Assembly (NCBI GenBank): GCA_026686845.1
Contig: JAIVEN010000024.1
Coordinates: 7,861,501-7,925,500 of the forward strand
DNA: 64,000 bases
From: Adenanthera pavonina
Lineage: Eukaryota > Streptophyta > Magnoliopsida > Fabales > Fabaceae
Direction: 5' to 3'
Of this stretch, positions 11,750 to 23,587 are shown piece by piece. Under the pieces are notes generated by a model. The model was given only the letters and a program-made list of their open reading frames with translations, did not search any database and was not told the DNA's origin. Numbering within the stretch: position 1 is the first letter of the stretch; every line of letters begins with the position of its first letter. A program made the translations under genes and the position numbers.

Positions 11750-12732
11750 GTAAATTTCTGTATCAATCTATTTTAGAATTTCTAACATTGATTTAATTCT
11801 AACTTTAGCATCGGAGAAAGTTTAATGTAAGTTGCAGGTGCTCCTCATGAGTTTAAATGACAGTAGATCTGAAAAATGGAGCAAATCAGAATGGAACAGT
11901 CAAAAGGAGAAAGAGACAGCAAGAAATCTGAGTTCTGGATCCATTCTGTAAGTTTTCAAAGTTGAAATTCACATTTTAGTTGAGTGTTAGACGGATTTCC
12001 TTGATAAATTGTGTTTTTGAACGAGTGAGCATGCTCAATATTCGAATTTAGATGTCCAACAGAAGAACTTCAGCTTGGAACAGTTCTCGGTGGTCCCTCA
12101 AAATTCGTCTGTTAGTCCTTCAAAGTTCAAATTTTCAAAAGTAAAAAAAAAAATTTCTTTGTCCAACATGATGATTATACAAATGTCCATTTCATAACAT
12201 ACGCATGTTGAAGAACCTTTACAAAGTGTAGAAATTCAAATTTCAGATTCAAAATTCGTCTGTTGAAACATGCTCATAATGTTGAATCTCTGAAAGATGA
12301 ATTTTCATATGCATAATTCGTCCGTTGTTTGTTGCATTGATTATTGCTTGATGCCTGCTCTTTGAAATTCGAACTTAGCTGAAACAAAGTTCGTCTGTTC
12401 ATCTTGTGCTACTTGGACCAAACCTCTGTCAGATGAACTTTCAGAGGAAACTTCACCTGTCAGTAAGCCTTGCTGAATGGTTTAACCTGTAACTGCTTGA
12501 AGTTCGAATTTTGACCCCTCAAAATTCGTCTGTCATGCGGTTACACATGTTAAAACCAATGGTTTTCCTCTGAACAGACGCAACCCTATTCTTTTCCTCT
12601 CTGAGTCTATTCAAATTCTCTCTTCAATGCTCTTCAATTCTGACCGTAAATCTTAATTTTCCACTGGTTAAACTTCTTCTCGCATCCTATAAACCCATTC
12701 TCAGCTTCATTCTGAAACATTCATCCATGAAA
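11750..12732 (+). other. B spacer between pol and third ORF
   Basis: About 980 bases without a coding frame. From 11940 on it carries the same repeated motifs as the LTR U3 (CAGACGAA/TTCGTCTG and TTCGAATTT). A CT-rich tract and a TATA-like TATAAAC (12688-12694) precede the ORF3 ATG by about 40 bases. Confidence 0.75.
12688..12694 (+). promoter_or_regulatory. Possible internal promoter (TATA-like) for ORF3
   Basis: TATAAAC lies about 40 bases before the ATG at 12733, after a pyrimidine-rich stretch. The matching C sequence reads CATAAAC in a conserved block. This is an inference from position only; ORF3 could instead be expressed by splicing. Confidence 0.25.
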
Positions 12733-14931
12733 ATGGCATGAGTAAAGAATCCTGAAGTTGGAAAGGGAGAGGCACGACCAAAGAGAATGGTTAAATCCCA
12801 ATATGCCTCAAAGGAGGGTGAAAAACCAAAGAGAAAAGCCGAATCAAGCAAGGCAACTCCCTCCAAAAGACAGAAAACAACTTCAAAGGCAGAATTAAAG
12901 AAAGCTGGACCTTCTTCATCGAAGAAAATAGAGCCTTTGGTTTCTGTGCCTGCTGCTGATGCTGTTGGTTCCACTTCCTCCTCCAGTACCGAATCTGGAG
13001 AATACCAACTCACAACCATGCTATTATGGAGCACTCCTTAGATTCAGGAGGAATATTCAACCAAGTTTGTGAGTAAAAAGGTAATCAAGCCTCATTGTGT
13101 GAACATGGAAGATTTCTTAGTCTCTAACAATTTTGATGCCGGGATATGGATGCTGAGATATAAGAATCTGCTAGAGATGCTGGAGAGGTATGATGATGAA
13201 GTGGTTAAGACATGGTATACCTCTCTGAAGTACAACAACAAGAAGAAAAAGTGGGAGATCAATCTGAGATCAAGGACCATCTGGCTCACAGATGAAACTT
13301 TTAATGAAGTATTGGAAATTCCAGGGCAAGACGGCCTTAAGATTAACATCATTGCTTCCAGGTATATGGATGAGGCAGAGACTGCTGATGAAGAAGGTGG
13401 ACCCTTTCTGAACTACAAGGAGAGCACAATCCTGAACACATTGTTCAGAAGAAAGGAGAATAGGCCATCAATAAACTTGCTGAAGCCCACTGACCTCAAT
13501 ACTCAAGTGAGGATCCTACACTACATAGTGTCTAGGATTATCTTCAACAAAGGAGGTAGCTTCAATTTGATCACAAGAGCAGAGGCACATGTGATGGTAG
13601 TAATCATGCTTGGGAAGCTTATCAACATGGGACATATCATTCTCCAATGCATGATCAAGGCAAGGGATTAGAGGAAAGACTCTATACTCCCCTATGTAGC
13701 AATCATTTCAAGGATTCTACAATATGCTAGAATTCAACACCTTTAAAAAGGGAAAGGGAAGCCCACTGAGATTTTCAAGGAAGAGGAGCTACAAAGAATG
13801 GGGATTGAAAGAAAAGATGGAAGATGGATTGGGAAGGGAGCAGGAAAATCTGAAGATCTCTTTTTTGATGAAGATGCCTCCCTACAGCAAGAAGGTACCT
13901 CTGAGGCTCCAGCAAGACCTACACTTCAGCCTTCTCAACCTGTCCTATCTCCATCTCTGCCTGCTCACATTCTATCTACTCCCTCCTCTCGTGCCAAGCC
14001 AACCAAGATCATTGAGTTGTATGATAATCTGTCTACACTCATACTAAACATCAGAGATGAGCAAAATGCCAAGTTTGCTTATCTACAAGATCAGGTCCAC
14101 TAGTTGGCCAAAAACATGAAAGTGGTTGCTGATGCATATGAAGACATTTGGAATGCCATTCCTGCCACATCAGCTCCACCTCAGCCAAGATTCTATGAGT
14201 CTGCTAAGTCTCCAACCCCTAAGTCTCCAAGCCCTATTGAGCTAGCTTCTTCTGAGCATGATGATGCTGTAGATAATACTGAGGTTGCTGGTACAATGAG
14301 CACACCAAGTCCTGGTCCTCCCTTGGACTATGGTATGAAAGAAGAAGGCCTTCGGGATTCAAGCTCTCATGACCCCATTCCAGCATATGTTCAAGAGTCA
14401 ATCTTGTCCCAGCAAGAAACTGAGCAAGTAGAAAGATTAGTGGCAGCCATCTCAACTTCATCACTTATGTAGGCTGCCCTAAATGAAGAAAGAAGCATTG
14501 TGCCTTTTGTTGATTTGGAAGCCATTGCACACAATGCTCTCTTGCAAGCTCAGAGAAGAAGGCTTGAAGAAATGTTTCCTCCACATGCTCCCTCATCTGT
14601 TACATATTATGGTTTTTCGGAGGAAAAAAAGACACAATTGGCAGTCACAAGGTAAGAAATTTTTGAACTTCTTGAGATTTTTGATGATGAAGATGAAGAC
14701 ACAAGTTCTAAAGTTTCTGGGTCCTTGCCAAAGCTCAATCCAAAAATGCCATTTGTCCCTGTGCCTCTTCAAGCCATTCCAGTGTCTCAGATCCCTCCTC
14801 CTACTGATTTTGTTCACCTTCCCAATGATGTCAAAAAAGGGGAGAAGAGTGTGCAAACTGGAACTGGAAAGTCTGCTGCAGAGCATTTAAGAAAATCCTA
14901 CAGCAAGAAGATCAAGTCAAAGAAAAAGTGA
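12733..14931 (+). pseudogene. Third ORF of element B (env-position, plant transposon-protein-like)
   Basis: An ORF of about 730 codons downstream of pol, where SIRE elements carry their env-like gene. The ATG at 12733 aligns with the ATG of the C copy; codon 3 is TGA here. Layout: a basic N-terminus (KPKRKAE, PSKRQK; possible nuclear signal), a folded region (SNNFDAGIW..., LRSRTIWLTDE, GQDGLKINI, RILHYIVSRIIFNKGG), a probable coiled coil (LYDNLSTLILNIRDEQNAKF), a Pro/Ser-rich acidic region, and a very basic tail (SYSKKIKSKKK). I see no signal peptide or membrane segment. Stops fall near 13670, 14102 and 14470, with frameshifts around 13745 and 14490-14700. The folded region recalls the plant putative transposon protein family, from memory only. 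Confidence 0.75.
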
Positions 14932-15216
14932 TTAGAACTTATGCTTGAGTCCTCTTGTAATGTTGTATTATGTTTCTGTTGATTGTGTATTGTGTAATGT
15001 TTTGCATTGTTGTTTCTTGTAAAGTGACATTTGATGAAATGAAAGCATTCCTTGATTGCAATGAACTGTTCCTGTTGGATTTTAAATGAACCAATAAATT
15101 TGTTTACTTGATATACTATATATGATATCTTTTGAATTATAATGCATATGTTGAGGGGGAGCTTGTGACAGTAAACCTAAGTACTAATCCAGTTTGTAAG
15201 TTGTTTTGTCATCATC
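14932..15216 (+). other. B 3' untranslated region before the polypurine tract
   Basis: AT-rich non-coding sequence between the ORF3 stop and the polypurine tract. A GGGGGAGCTTGTG segment near 15156 is a second G-rich run, also present in C (CACAAGCTCCCCCT, 41310-41323), so it could be a secondary polypurine tract. Confidence 0.6.
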
Positions 15217-15230
15217 AAAAAGGGGGAGAA
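15217..15230 (+). other. Polypurine tract of B
   Basis: AAAAAGGGGGAGAA directly before the 3' LTR: the plus-strand primer of reverse transcription. The same tract is at 41244-41257 (minus) in C. Confidence 0.93.
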
Positions 15231-16900
15231 TATTGAATCAAGTGTTTTGATGATTCCAAACCAATCTTCAAGAGCTTGGAGTAAAGATATCAAAGGTGCA
15301 CAAGATGTTTCAAGTAAAGGAATTCTGGAGAAATCAGTGCAAGAATAGATGTAGAATGTTTAGTAATGTTTTAAGTTGAGTAAAAGACTTTGATTTGGTG
15401 AAAAGATGTTTTAAAAACCTTAATTCCATGTTAATTCATGGAAGATTTGAAAAACACCTACCAACAGACGAACTTTGAAGGGTTTATACAAATCTGCTGT
15501 TATGAAAATTCAAACTTTGATTTTGGAAATTCAAATTCTGTATTGAAAATAAACAAGTCTAAACAGAGCTCTCTCTGACAGATGAATTTTGTATTCCGAA
15601 ATTTGAACTTTGACCTTTGTCTGAAAAGAATCTGAAAAGAGCCCTTCTCTGACAGATGAACTTTGATGTTGAAAATTCGAATTTCAGAAAAAATACAACT
15701 TATGAAAATTGAAAAATTCGTCTAAAAATATGTCAAAGTTCATTTGAAAACAAGTTTAAAAAGAACTTTAAAATTGCCCACTGACAGACGAACTTTGAAC
15801 ATGAAAATTCGAATTTGAGAAACAAAGCTTGTGAGGCTGTTGTGTTGATATGTTGACATATGAATAACAATATTCAGAAATTCGAACTTTAAAGTAAGTA
15901 TGAAAAGAGGTCTCTCTGACAGACGAAATTTGCCATTTGAAAATTCAAATTTCAAATTTTTGAACTATTGTGCCTCATTGAACCAGCTTCTCACAGACGA
16001 ATTTTGGGGTTCCAAAATTTGAATTTCGAAGGCACTGTAGCAAATTGAATTTATTGTTCACAGTTAACAGAATAACTTTAAACATGAAAATTCATATGTC
16101 CCAACATAGAATCATTTTCTAAAGATGAAAATTCAAATTTTGATTCGTAACAGACAAACTTTGGAAGTTCAACGTTAAAGGTTGTAACTTTCAGTTTCTG
16201 CGAAATTCATCTGTTGACCAATTGAAATTTGAACTTTGAGTGTTAGAAGCTTTAAATGTGGGTTGGTGAACAGATAGTTTCTCAGTATAACCGTTGGGTA
16301 ACGTCTCTAACGGCTAGATCTTGTCTCTAACGTATAGTTGAGGCAGAAATCTATAAATAGAATTTCATTTGAAGATGTAGGTAACAAAAATTACTTTGTA
16401 AATACTGAAACTCTACCAAATCATTTACTCAATGTCTCTTACTCTCACATACTTCAATATTTGTACTCTAACCTTCATATTCACTCTGATTAAGAGAGTT
16501 TATTCATTGGAAGCAATCTTTATCTGGAAGAAAGATTTTCTTGTGAGGGGATATCACAAGAGATTAGGGAAGCACTTAGTGAGAGTACAAAGAGTGAAAG
16601 TGTGAGCTCTAGAAACAGAGCATCAATGCTGTACTATGGCATTTGCAAGAAGCCTACTGAATTCTTGCAGAATAGTGGAAAATCTCAAGTGGTGACTTGG
16701 GAATTGGACGTAGGTCAAGTTGAGAGACCGAACCAGGATAAATATCTGAGTCTTCTCTTCCCTACTATTACTTTTTCTATTTATTAATTTATACTCTGTT
16801 TTACCATCACTCTTTGCTTTCTTCACCTTCTTGACGTTTTGCAGAAAACTTTTAATCTTCCCAATTCACCCCCCATCTTGGTAAGCCAGCTTATCTAACA
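15231..16900 (+). repeat. 3' LTR of element B
   Basis: 1670 bp, the same length as the 5' LTR. The first bases are TATTG instead of TGTTG, a G-to-A change at the terminus. It ends TAACA, followed by target duplication ACCTC. It keeps both MSA-type sites (16288-16298, 16306-16316), the TATA box (16352-16359) and the hairpin (16645-16668). Confidence 0.95.
16288..16359 (+). promoter_or_regulatory. LTR promoter in B's 3' LTR: two MSA-type sites plus TATA
   Basis: TAACCGTTGGG at 16288-16298, TCTAACGGCTA at 16306-16316 and TATAAATA at 16352-16359. All are identical to the 5' LTR although the surrounding LTR sequence has diverged. In this position it would read out into A in antisense. Confidence 0.6.
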
Positions 16901-16905
16901 ACCTC

Positions 16906-17124
16906 CTCTGTAGATGTTTCAGGATTCTTGCCCACAATTCCAATGCCGACTATTCTGCTATATTGGTCATCTCTTAAGGTCACCTTTCCTCCTTTCTTGT
17001 CTTTAAGAGTGATGAATTTCTCCTTGTTACTAGTCATTTGACTTGAGCAAGCGCTGTTCATATACCATTTGTTGCTTTTTCTTGATCTAAGACAAACCTG
17101 CAAAACAAGGTTCAGTTTTTCTTT
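16906..17124 (-). pseudogene. pol: Element A pol, N-terminal protease part
   Basis: Open on the minus strand from the gag overlap through VCLRSRKSNKWYM, the protease site, and into the NPETSTEEV segment, where B is inserted. The catalytic DSA triplet of C and B reads NSA here (ACSSQM follows), so the aspartic protease would be inactive. It continues at 5184. Confidence 0.85.
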
Positions 17125-18873
17125 TTTGGTACCCAAATCTGCTTGGGTTCTTTTTTGTCAGTTGCATTTTCCCTAGATACGGATGTACCTTTGGGAACCC
17201 ATTTTTTCTTCCTACTTAGTCCATTCTTCTTAATTAACATAAACTGGAAATATGTCCCTTCTTGTTACAGAAGTGGCAGGTGGTAAAGGGACTGCTAGAT
17301 TGTGATGCAGGAAGAAAGCAATGCAGATAATACTTTTGTTTCACATATTTTGGTTGGACATAAGATTAAATGCGTTTTGAGATGTGACTTTTCTTTTTGT
17401 GTCCATCAGCATGCACAAAATGTCTCACATATATATTTTGATTTTTCTTTTCATTCTTTTCCTTAATTGCACAAGGATCATAGCCAAGTCCATCTTTTCC
17501 TTGTGCAATTTTTTGGCTTCCTAATAAAGCAAACATCATATCTTTACCCTTAGTGAGTTTAGCCATGATTTTTCAAAAGATATTCATTGTTCTTTTTCAG
17601 TTCAGTGCATGATGTACATCAAATTGATTCAGTTATATACAGAGATGTAGTGTCTGATAATTTGCAATCGGATACTAACTAGCTAATTTTCTTCTTGGTC
17701 AGATTTAGTTCTTTTGCAGTTTTAATAAACTCATCATGTAGATCATGAAATACATCAAGCAATTTAGAATAGGAAGGTTCAGATTCATATACCTTATCTT
17801 CATGATCATTGTTAGATGAGCTTGGAGTCTTTTCAGATGCAAGTGCCATCAAGCAGATATTGGAAATTTCTTCCTTATCTTCATCTTCTTCATCTAAGCT
17901 ATTGCCCTAGATTTATGAGATGTATGCCTTTTTCTTTTTGCCTTTGTCAATAGCTTTCTTTTCTTTTTCCTGCTTTTTCAGGAATTATGGACAATCCCGT
18001 GCATTCATAACAGGTGACAGACTCTTTACCTTCTTTCTTGTTGTCTCTAGCTGCCCTTTTCTTAAAGAATCTCTTATTTCTTTTCTTATTATAGAACCTT
18101 CTAAATTTTCTAACTAGCATAGCCAGGGTTTCTTCATCTAGATCTTCTTCTTTTTCTCTTGTAGCTTTTAATGTACGGCCCTTCTTTTTCTTAGCTTGAC
18201 CGGCTTGCTTGAGAGCCTTAATTTTACCCTCATACTCCTCAAGGCTACCCAAGAGTGTTGTGACAGAAGCCATTGACTCTCCTTTGGCTTCATCTATTGC
18301 TGTTACTTTTGGTTGCCATTCCAGAGGAAGAGCTCTAAGGATTTTTCTGACTTTCTCTGGCTGTGTGTACTCCTTGCCAAGACTCTTCAGTTAATTCATA
18401 ATGAGGGTGAATCTCTTTTGTAGCTCTTTGATGCTCTCACCTTCCAGTATTATGAAGCTTTTATACTCACCAATGCAGGAGTTCAATTTGTTCTCCCTTA
18501 CTCCAGTAGTTCCTTCGTAAGCGATTTCTAGAGTGTCCCACATACCCTTGGTTATGGTACATTGTGACACTCTATAAAATTTGTCCTAGTTGAATGCACT
18601 GACCAGGCAGTGTTTTACCTTAAAGTTTAGCAGGACTCTTCTCTTATCTTCTTCATTCCACTCATCTTCTGGCTTCTCTTTGTATTTGCCATCATCTTGC
18701 AACTTCGTTGGGATGAAATCCCCTTTTTAGATGATTGACAAGATGTCCAGATCAATGGACTGGAGATAGATTTGCATTCTCATTTTCCAGTATCCATAAT
18801 GCTCTCCATTGAAGCCAGGAGGTCTATTTGTGTTATTTCCCTTTGGAAGAGTACTTTCTCCAAAGCCAACCAT
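17112..18873 (-). pseudogene. gag: Element A gag, broken
   Basis: Minus-strand gag starting MVGFGES (ATG 18871-18873) with the PPGFNGEHYGYWKMRM motif, a lysine-rich region (17947-18273) and a second half with GSQKIAQGKDGLGYD. It ends at TGA 17112-17114 after a WVPKKKN-like end. It holds several stops and frame changes, including TAG at 17907-17909 where B has TGG. Its last 13 bases overlap the pol frame. Confidence 0.82.
17121..17127 (-). other. Candidate -1 frameshift site at the A gag-pol overlap
   Basis: The minus strand reads A AAA AAG in the gag frame, a canonical X XXY YYZ slippery heptamer. Gag stops 7 bases later (TGA 17112-17114), and the -1 frame is open into protease. Whether it is used is inference; the copies B, C and D have altered heptamers. 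Confidence 0.45.
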
Positions 18874-18914
18874 TGATTTTCCTGGATTGTTAGATCTTCT
18901 ACTTAGGAAACTGG

Positions 18915-18926
18915 GCTTTGATACCA
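18915..18926 (-). other. Primer binding site of A
   Basis: The minus strand reads TGGTATCAAAGC, one mismatch from the iMet-tRNA complement TGGTATCAGAGC, just inside the 5' LTR. Confidence 0.88.
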
Positions 18927-18928
18927 CT

Positions 18929-20500
18929 TGTTAGGTCTGCTGGCTTCCCAAGAGGGGGTGAATTGAGAAGATTGAAATTTTTTGCAAAAGTGTAAGAGAG
19001 CAGTGAAAGCAAGAGTAGCAGAAAAACAAAGTGCAAAATATAACAAAGTAGTAAATAAGGTAAAGGAAGAAAGGACACTGAGATTTATCTTGATTTGGTT
19101 TTTTTCCTTGACCTACGTCCAGTCCTCAAGCTACCACTTGAGTTTTTTCACTATCTTGCATGAATTCAATGGGCTCCTTGCAATGCCACAGTACAGCTTT
19201 ATACTCTATTCCAAGAGCTTACAATCTCACTCTTTGTACTCTAGCTAAGTGCTTCCCAAATCCTTAGTGAAGTTCCCTTACAAGAAAATCTTTCTTCCAA
19301 ATGAAGATAAGATTGTTTACAACAATATAAACTCTTTAATCTAGAGTATGTATGACAGTAGAAGTATAATGTATGAAGTGTGAGAGTAGAAGGCTTTGTC
19401 TGAAGAATTTGACAGAGTTTCAGTATATACAATGTAATTTTGTTGAGCACACCTTCAAATGAAGTTCTATTTATAGATTTTTATCTTAACTATACGTTAG
19501 AGACAAGATCTAGCCGTTAGAGACGTTACCCAATGATTATTCTACAAAACTATCTGCTCACCAACCGCATTTAATGCATGTGACATCCAAAGTTCGAATT
19601 TTGGGGTGTCAAAAGATGAATTTCGCAGAGACCATAAGTTAAAGACTTTAACATTGAACTTTGAAGTTCATTTGTTCAAAGGTAAAATTTGAATTTTCAT
19701 CTTTAACAAATATTTCCATGTTGGAACATATGAATTTTCAAGGTTAAAGTTCTTCTGAAGAGTGTGAATAGTTGTTCCATATTGCTACAGTGCATTTGAA
19801 ATTCGAATTTTGGTGCCCAAAATTTGTCTGTTAGTGAGCAACTCAATATGGCACAAAAGCTCTTTTTTTCGAAATTTAAATTTTCAAAAATGAAGGTTCA
19901 TCTGTCAGAGAGACTCTTATCACACTTATTCCAAAATTTGAATTTTTGAAGACCAAAGTTCACCTGTCAGAGGGATACCTAAACAGACTTACACATTGTT
20001 TCTCCAAAGTTCAAATTTTCAAAACTAAAATTCATTTGTCAGAGGATTGGTTTGGAACTCTTTTTAAACTTCACTTTCAAATGAACTTTTACATATCTTC
20101 AGATGAATTTTTCAATGTTCACAAGTTGTGCTTTACCCGAAATTCTAATTTTAATAGTTTGAAATTCATTTGTCAGAGCCAACATCTTTGTAAGTTCAAA
20201 TTTCAGCCTTCAAAGTTCAAATTTTCAAGTTATGAAGTTTAATAGTCCAAAATTCATGTGTTAGTTAGTATTTTTCAAATATATCGTAAGTTAACGTAGG
20301 ATTGTTTGAAAAACACATTTTAAAAATATTTGGGTGAAAGATCAAAGCCTTTTACTTATGTGAATATAGTAAGAAATCCTACAAACTAATCTTGTACTCA
20401 TTTTTCTTAGATTTCTTCACTTGAGATCTTTTGTACACCTTTGATATCTTCCTTCCAAGTTTCAGTTTATTTGGAATCATAAAAAACACTTGATTCAACA
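18929..20500 (-). repeat. 5' LTR of element A
   Basis: On the plus strand it begins TGTTAGGTCTGCTGG and ends TTGATTCAACA. It is 1572 bp and carries the family motifs in degenerate form. One MSA-type site is intact (19511-19521); the second has decayed (CCCAATGATTA). Confidence 0.93.
19511..19521 (-). promoter_or_regulatory. MSA-type MYB site in A's 5' LTR
   Basis: The minus strand reads TCTAACGGCTA, a perfect match to YCYAACGGYYA, upstream of the TATA-like sequence near 19467-19475. Confidence 0.5.
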
Positions 20501-20895
20501 TCACTATGTAGAAAAGAGATTCAAGAATTAATATCATAAAAATATATGCAACTTCAAATAATTTTGTTCTATTATCAATTTGGAATGCAAACAAATATTT
20601 TGAATTTGACAATTAAATAATAATGAAATTAAAATATCTAAAAGTTTATCTTCTTTTTATTTTATTTCAAATTCAAATTCCTTAACCAATCTAATAATAT
20701 GTAGTAATTTTTTTCACCATTTAGAGAATTCGCTCATAGTAAAAAACCATACAGAAAAAACTAGAATCAAAGTCACAAAATGCTATTCATAATCAACAAG
20801 AGAACAAAAAAAAAAAAGGAAAAAGACGAACTAGCCATATCCATCCTACCAAAACTAAAAAACCTGAAGGTATAACAAAACAAAACAACCAAACA
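20501..20895. other. AT-rich sequence between A and the LINE coding end
   Basis: No coding frame. It includes an A-rich run at about 20807-20819 and a T-rich run near 20708. It probably contains the 3' untranslated end of the minus-strand LINE, but I cannot fix the LINE end or a target duplication. Confidence 0.5.
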
Positions 20896-21026
20896 TCACA
20901 GAATCAGATAGCAATATGAAGGACATGAAGCATCAACCAATTCCCTTGCTTGATCAAGAAAGGAAATAGAATGAAACGTATTCCCAGATTCAAGAATCTC
21001 CTCTTCCAGCCAATTACATTGCTAGT
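20896..21026 (-). pseudogene. LINE ORF2, last part of RNase H
   Basis: Minus-strand translation runs NWLEEEILES...FHSISFLDQARELVDAS to a stop at 20896-20898. This is the usual end of the RNase H domain in plant LINE ORF2 (the segment ending in the AN..AD.LA-like region), degenerate here. The upstream half is on the other side of solo LTR K at 23588. Confidence 0.7.
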
Positions 21027-23587
21027 TGTAACACCTCGATCTAAGACTGTTTTTCATGTATTAGATCTCATTAGAGACCAATTATACTTAAATAGAAGCT
21101 TGAATCACAATAAAATATTATAATAAATTTAATCAATTTAGAGGGTACTATTCATTTAATCCCATTTTTTGGCAAAGTTATGAAAATCCTAGCTAATTCA
21201 ATAAAAATCATATAAGAGTGATTCAAGTCTTTATAGATATCTTAAAACATTATATCCATGAAAAAAATGTCAATCAGAGCAACTACTTGGCCAATCAATA
21301 CAATAAATTTTGTGAAATTTTCACTGTTCATATGGTAAATTCCTCAAATTTCAGTTTTCTAGGCTAAATTTGAAAAATCACCATAATTCGTATACACATC
21401 CAAATTGAGTGATATTTGGATCATTTTAAATCCCTATTTGTCTACTTTTCAACCATATATAATATTCATACTTTATACATTAAAAAGTCTAAACAGTGGC
21501 ACATTCACTCTACATAGGTCAGGATGACCTTTTATGTCTTACTACTTTGCCAAATAAAAGCTATAAAATATTTACATGGCCATACATCATCTTAATATTA
21601 TACCATACATTTCTTAAGACTTAAAGGGACATGAAAGCTTGAAGAAACATATCCAAAATTATCTCTAGAAATTTACATAAAAGTTCCAAATTCATGGCCC
21701 ATGTAAGCATCACTAGCTTAAATATTAAGCTCTTTCTCCTTTCCTTTCTCTTCATGGGTGGTCTTTCCATAATTGTTCCCTATTCATGTTTAATATTTGG
21801 GAGAGTGAGATTTAAGAATCTCAGTAGCTAACACCCAACATGCCATCATATCATCACGTTACGCATGAAAATATCAAGATAACACATTTTGAATACATTA
21901 ACACATTTACGTAATATAAATTCATAAAATTTTTGGCAGAGTTCATTTTGGAAAATGGAAATCCCAAGGTCTTAATGCCTCTCAATCAACTTAGCCAATA
22001 CACATAAATCATCTCAAAATATCATTACAATCATATGACAAGGCATAAAGCAAATTGAAAACAAATATGATAATATAATGCAAGTATGGGAAATTAACTA
22101 CCTTATAGCACTCCCTTGCTTTCCACACTTGGCATGCCACTTCTTGGGCCTCCTAAAACTTCCTTGAACCTATCCATTTCATCATTTAATCAATTTCGCC
22201 ACTAATTTCGGAATTACACAATACTATGCTCACAAAACCCTAACTTTTCCACTTAGTTTTCCTTTGATCTTTCTTTGTACAACACACTTGTTCTTAAGGT
22301 TTTGGACCATGGGGAATACATTTTTGAAGTCAAAATCATGAAATTCCAACTCTAAATACTCCCCCTGTTCAGACCAAAAATGACATAAAATGGAAGAAAA
22401 ATTACTTTCTTCAAAACACATCAAACTAGCCATGGATTCTTGCTTCTAGTGGTTAATCTAAGCTTTTCCCTAAGTTTAATGGTTGATTAACCTATTTCCT
22501 TTCTTAATCGTGCCATGGCTGAAACCCTAAGACGATGGAGAAGAAAAACTAAACCATAAACTATGCTCCAAACCTTGTTAACATCAAGCTTGAAGTAGTA
22601 GAAGCAACTTACCAAAACTTAGCTTTTAATTTTCCCCTTGAGCTTTCTCTTCTCCTTCTCTCTTTTCTCTCCTTTCTTTCTTGCTTTTTTTCTCTCTTCT
22701 TTTGCTGCTGGTGGACTCGTGAAAGTGCAGAAGAAAGATGGTGATTAAATGACTTAGTTAGGTGGTTTAATGATACTACTAATCGTGATTAATCACTTAA
22801 TTAACCTAAGTTACTTTTTGGCCAAAAAAGTGACAACTTCTTAGGGAAGTTTTACCAAAAAAATCAAGCTGCCCAAGCTGCCCATTTTGCATGCCCAATG
22901 AGAGTGTTCCAACTATCCAATATGCTCAATTTTTCCTAGTCCAGATATATCTTGAACCGGGTAATTTTTAATCGTACCGATAACATCGCTTTTTATAGTA
23001 ATTTAATATTTTTGGGCTACAGGACTATTCTAATTTTATTTTTATATTTCCATAATTATCCTGTCCCAAACGGTATATGTGTATGGCCCATATCCTGTCC
23101 TAGTTACTTTCTAGCCATCGGTATGGCCCACAATTTACTTTATTAGTTTACTGTTACTTTTGGACACTCGACACTAATTATTTCCTTATTCTTGAACATT
23201 AACCCTCAGTGCCATATACCATTGGACTTCTCTCACCGAGGGCTTCATTTTGACAGTAATTTTACATATTTATGAAATTGCCCTTGACCCGGGGTTAAAT
23301 TATAATTTTTGAAACTTTCGGGTTATTCAGTGTAATTTTCCCAAGGGGTTTTCTATTTCTACTTTAATTTTTGTATATTTTGGGATGTGAATGTCATTTT
23401 TATAATTCTTTAGAGGCAAAAATATAATTTTCTCTTTTTTCCTCCCAACCGAGAAAAATGACCTCTTTGCCCTTATTCACTCAAAATGGTGTCTGTCCAT
23501 TTTCATAAATTCCTTGTACATTTTGCATTATTATTGATTATATCATTTTTCATTACTTAGTATCCTGTGAACTTTTGGGATATTATA
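21027..23587 (-). mobile_element. Solo gypsy LTR K inserted in the LINE RNase H
   Basis: On the plus strand it begins TGTAACACCTCGATC and ends GGGATATTATA. It is 2561 bp and collinear with E's 3' LTR (2582 bp). The flanks are CTAGT (21022-21026) and TTAGT (23588-23592), a 5-bp target duplication with one C-to-T change. There is no internal region. The LINE RNase H reading continues across it. Confidence 0.87.

Larger units (their letters stand above)
5185..16900 (+). mobile_element. Full-length SIRE-type Ty1/copia element B
   Basis: An 11,716-bp element flanked by a perfect 5-bp duplication ACCTC (5180-5184 and 16901-16905). It has two 1670-bp LTRs (5185-6854, 15231-16900), an iMet-tRNA primer site, gag, pol, a third ORF and a polypurine tract. 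It lies in antisense orientation inside A's protease/integrase linker. The two LTRs differ by about 10 substitutions in their first ~235 bases, and all three ORFs carry stops and frameshifts, so the insertion is old. Organisation and length fit the SIRE/Maximus lineage. Confidence 0.95.
1..20500 (-). mobile_element. SIRE-type Ty1/copia element A (5' LTR, gag and pol in window; 3' end outside)
   Basis: Read on the minus strand, this element runs 5' LTR (18929-20500), primer site (18915-18926), gag (17112-18873), then pol in three pieces (16906-17124, 2575-5184, 638-980), then a spacer to the window edge. The order protease, integrase, RT, RNase H marks Ty1/copia; the long LTRs and the organisation shared with B and C (an extra ORF after pol) mark the SIRE/Maximus type. 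A is interrupted by J (986-2574) and by B (5185-16900), each with a 5-bp target duplication. Its own third ORF and 3' LTR lie left of the window, so its own target duplication (candidate TCACT at 20501-20505) cannot be checked. All its ORFs are broken. Confidence 0.9.
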
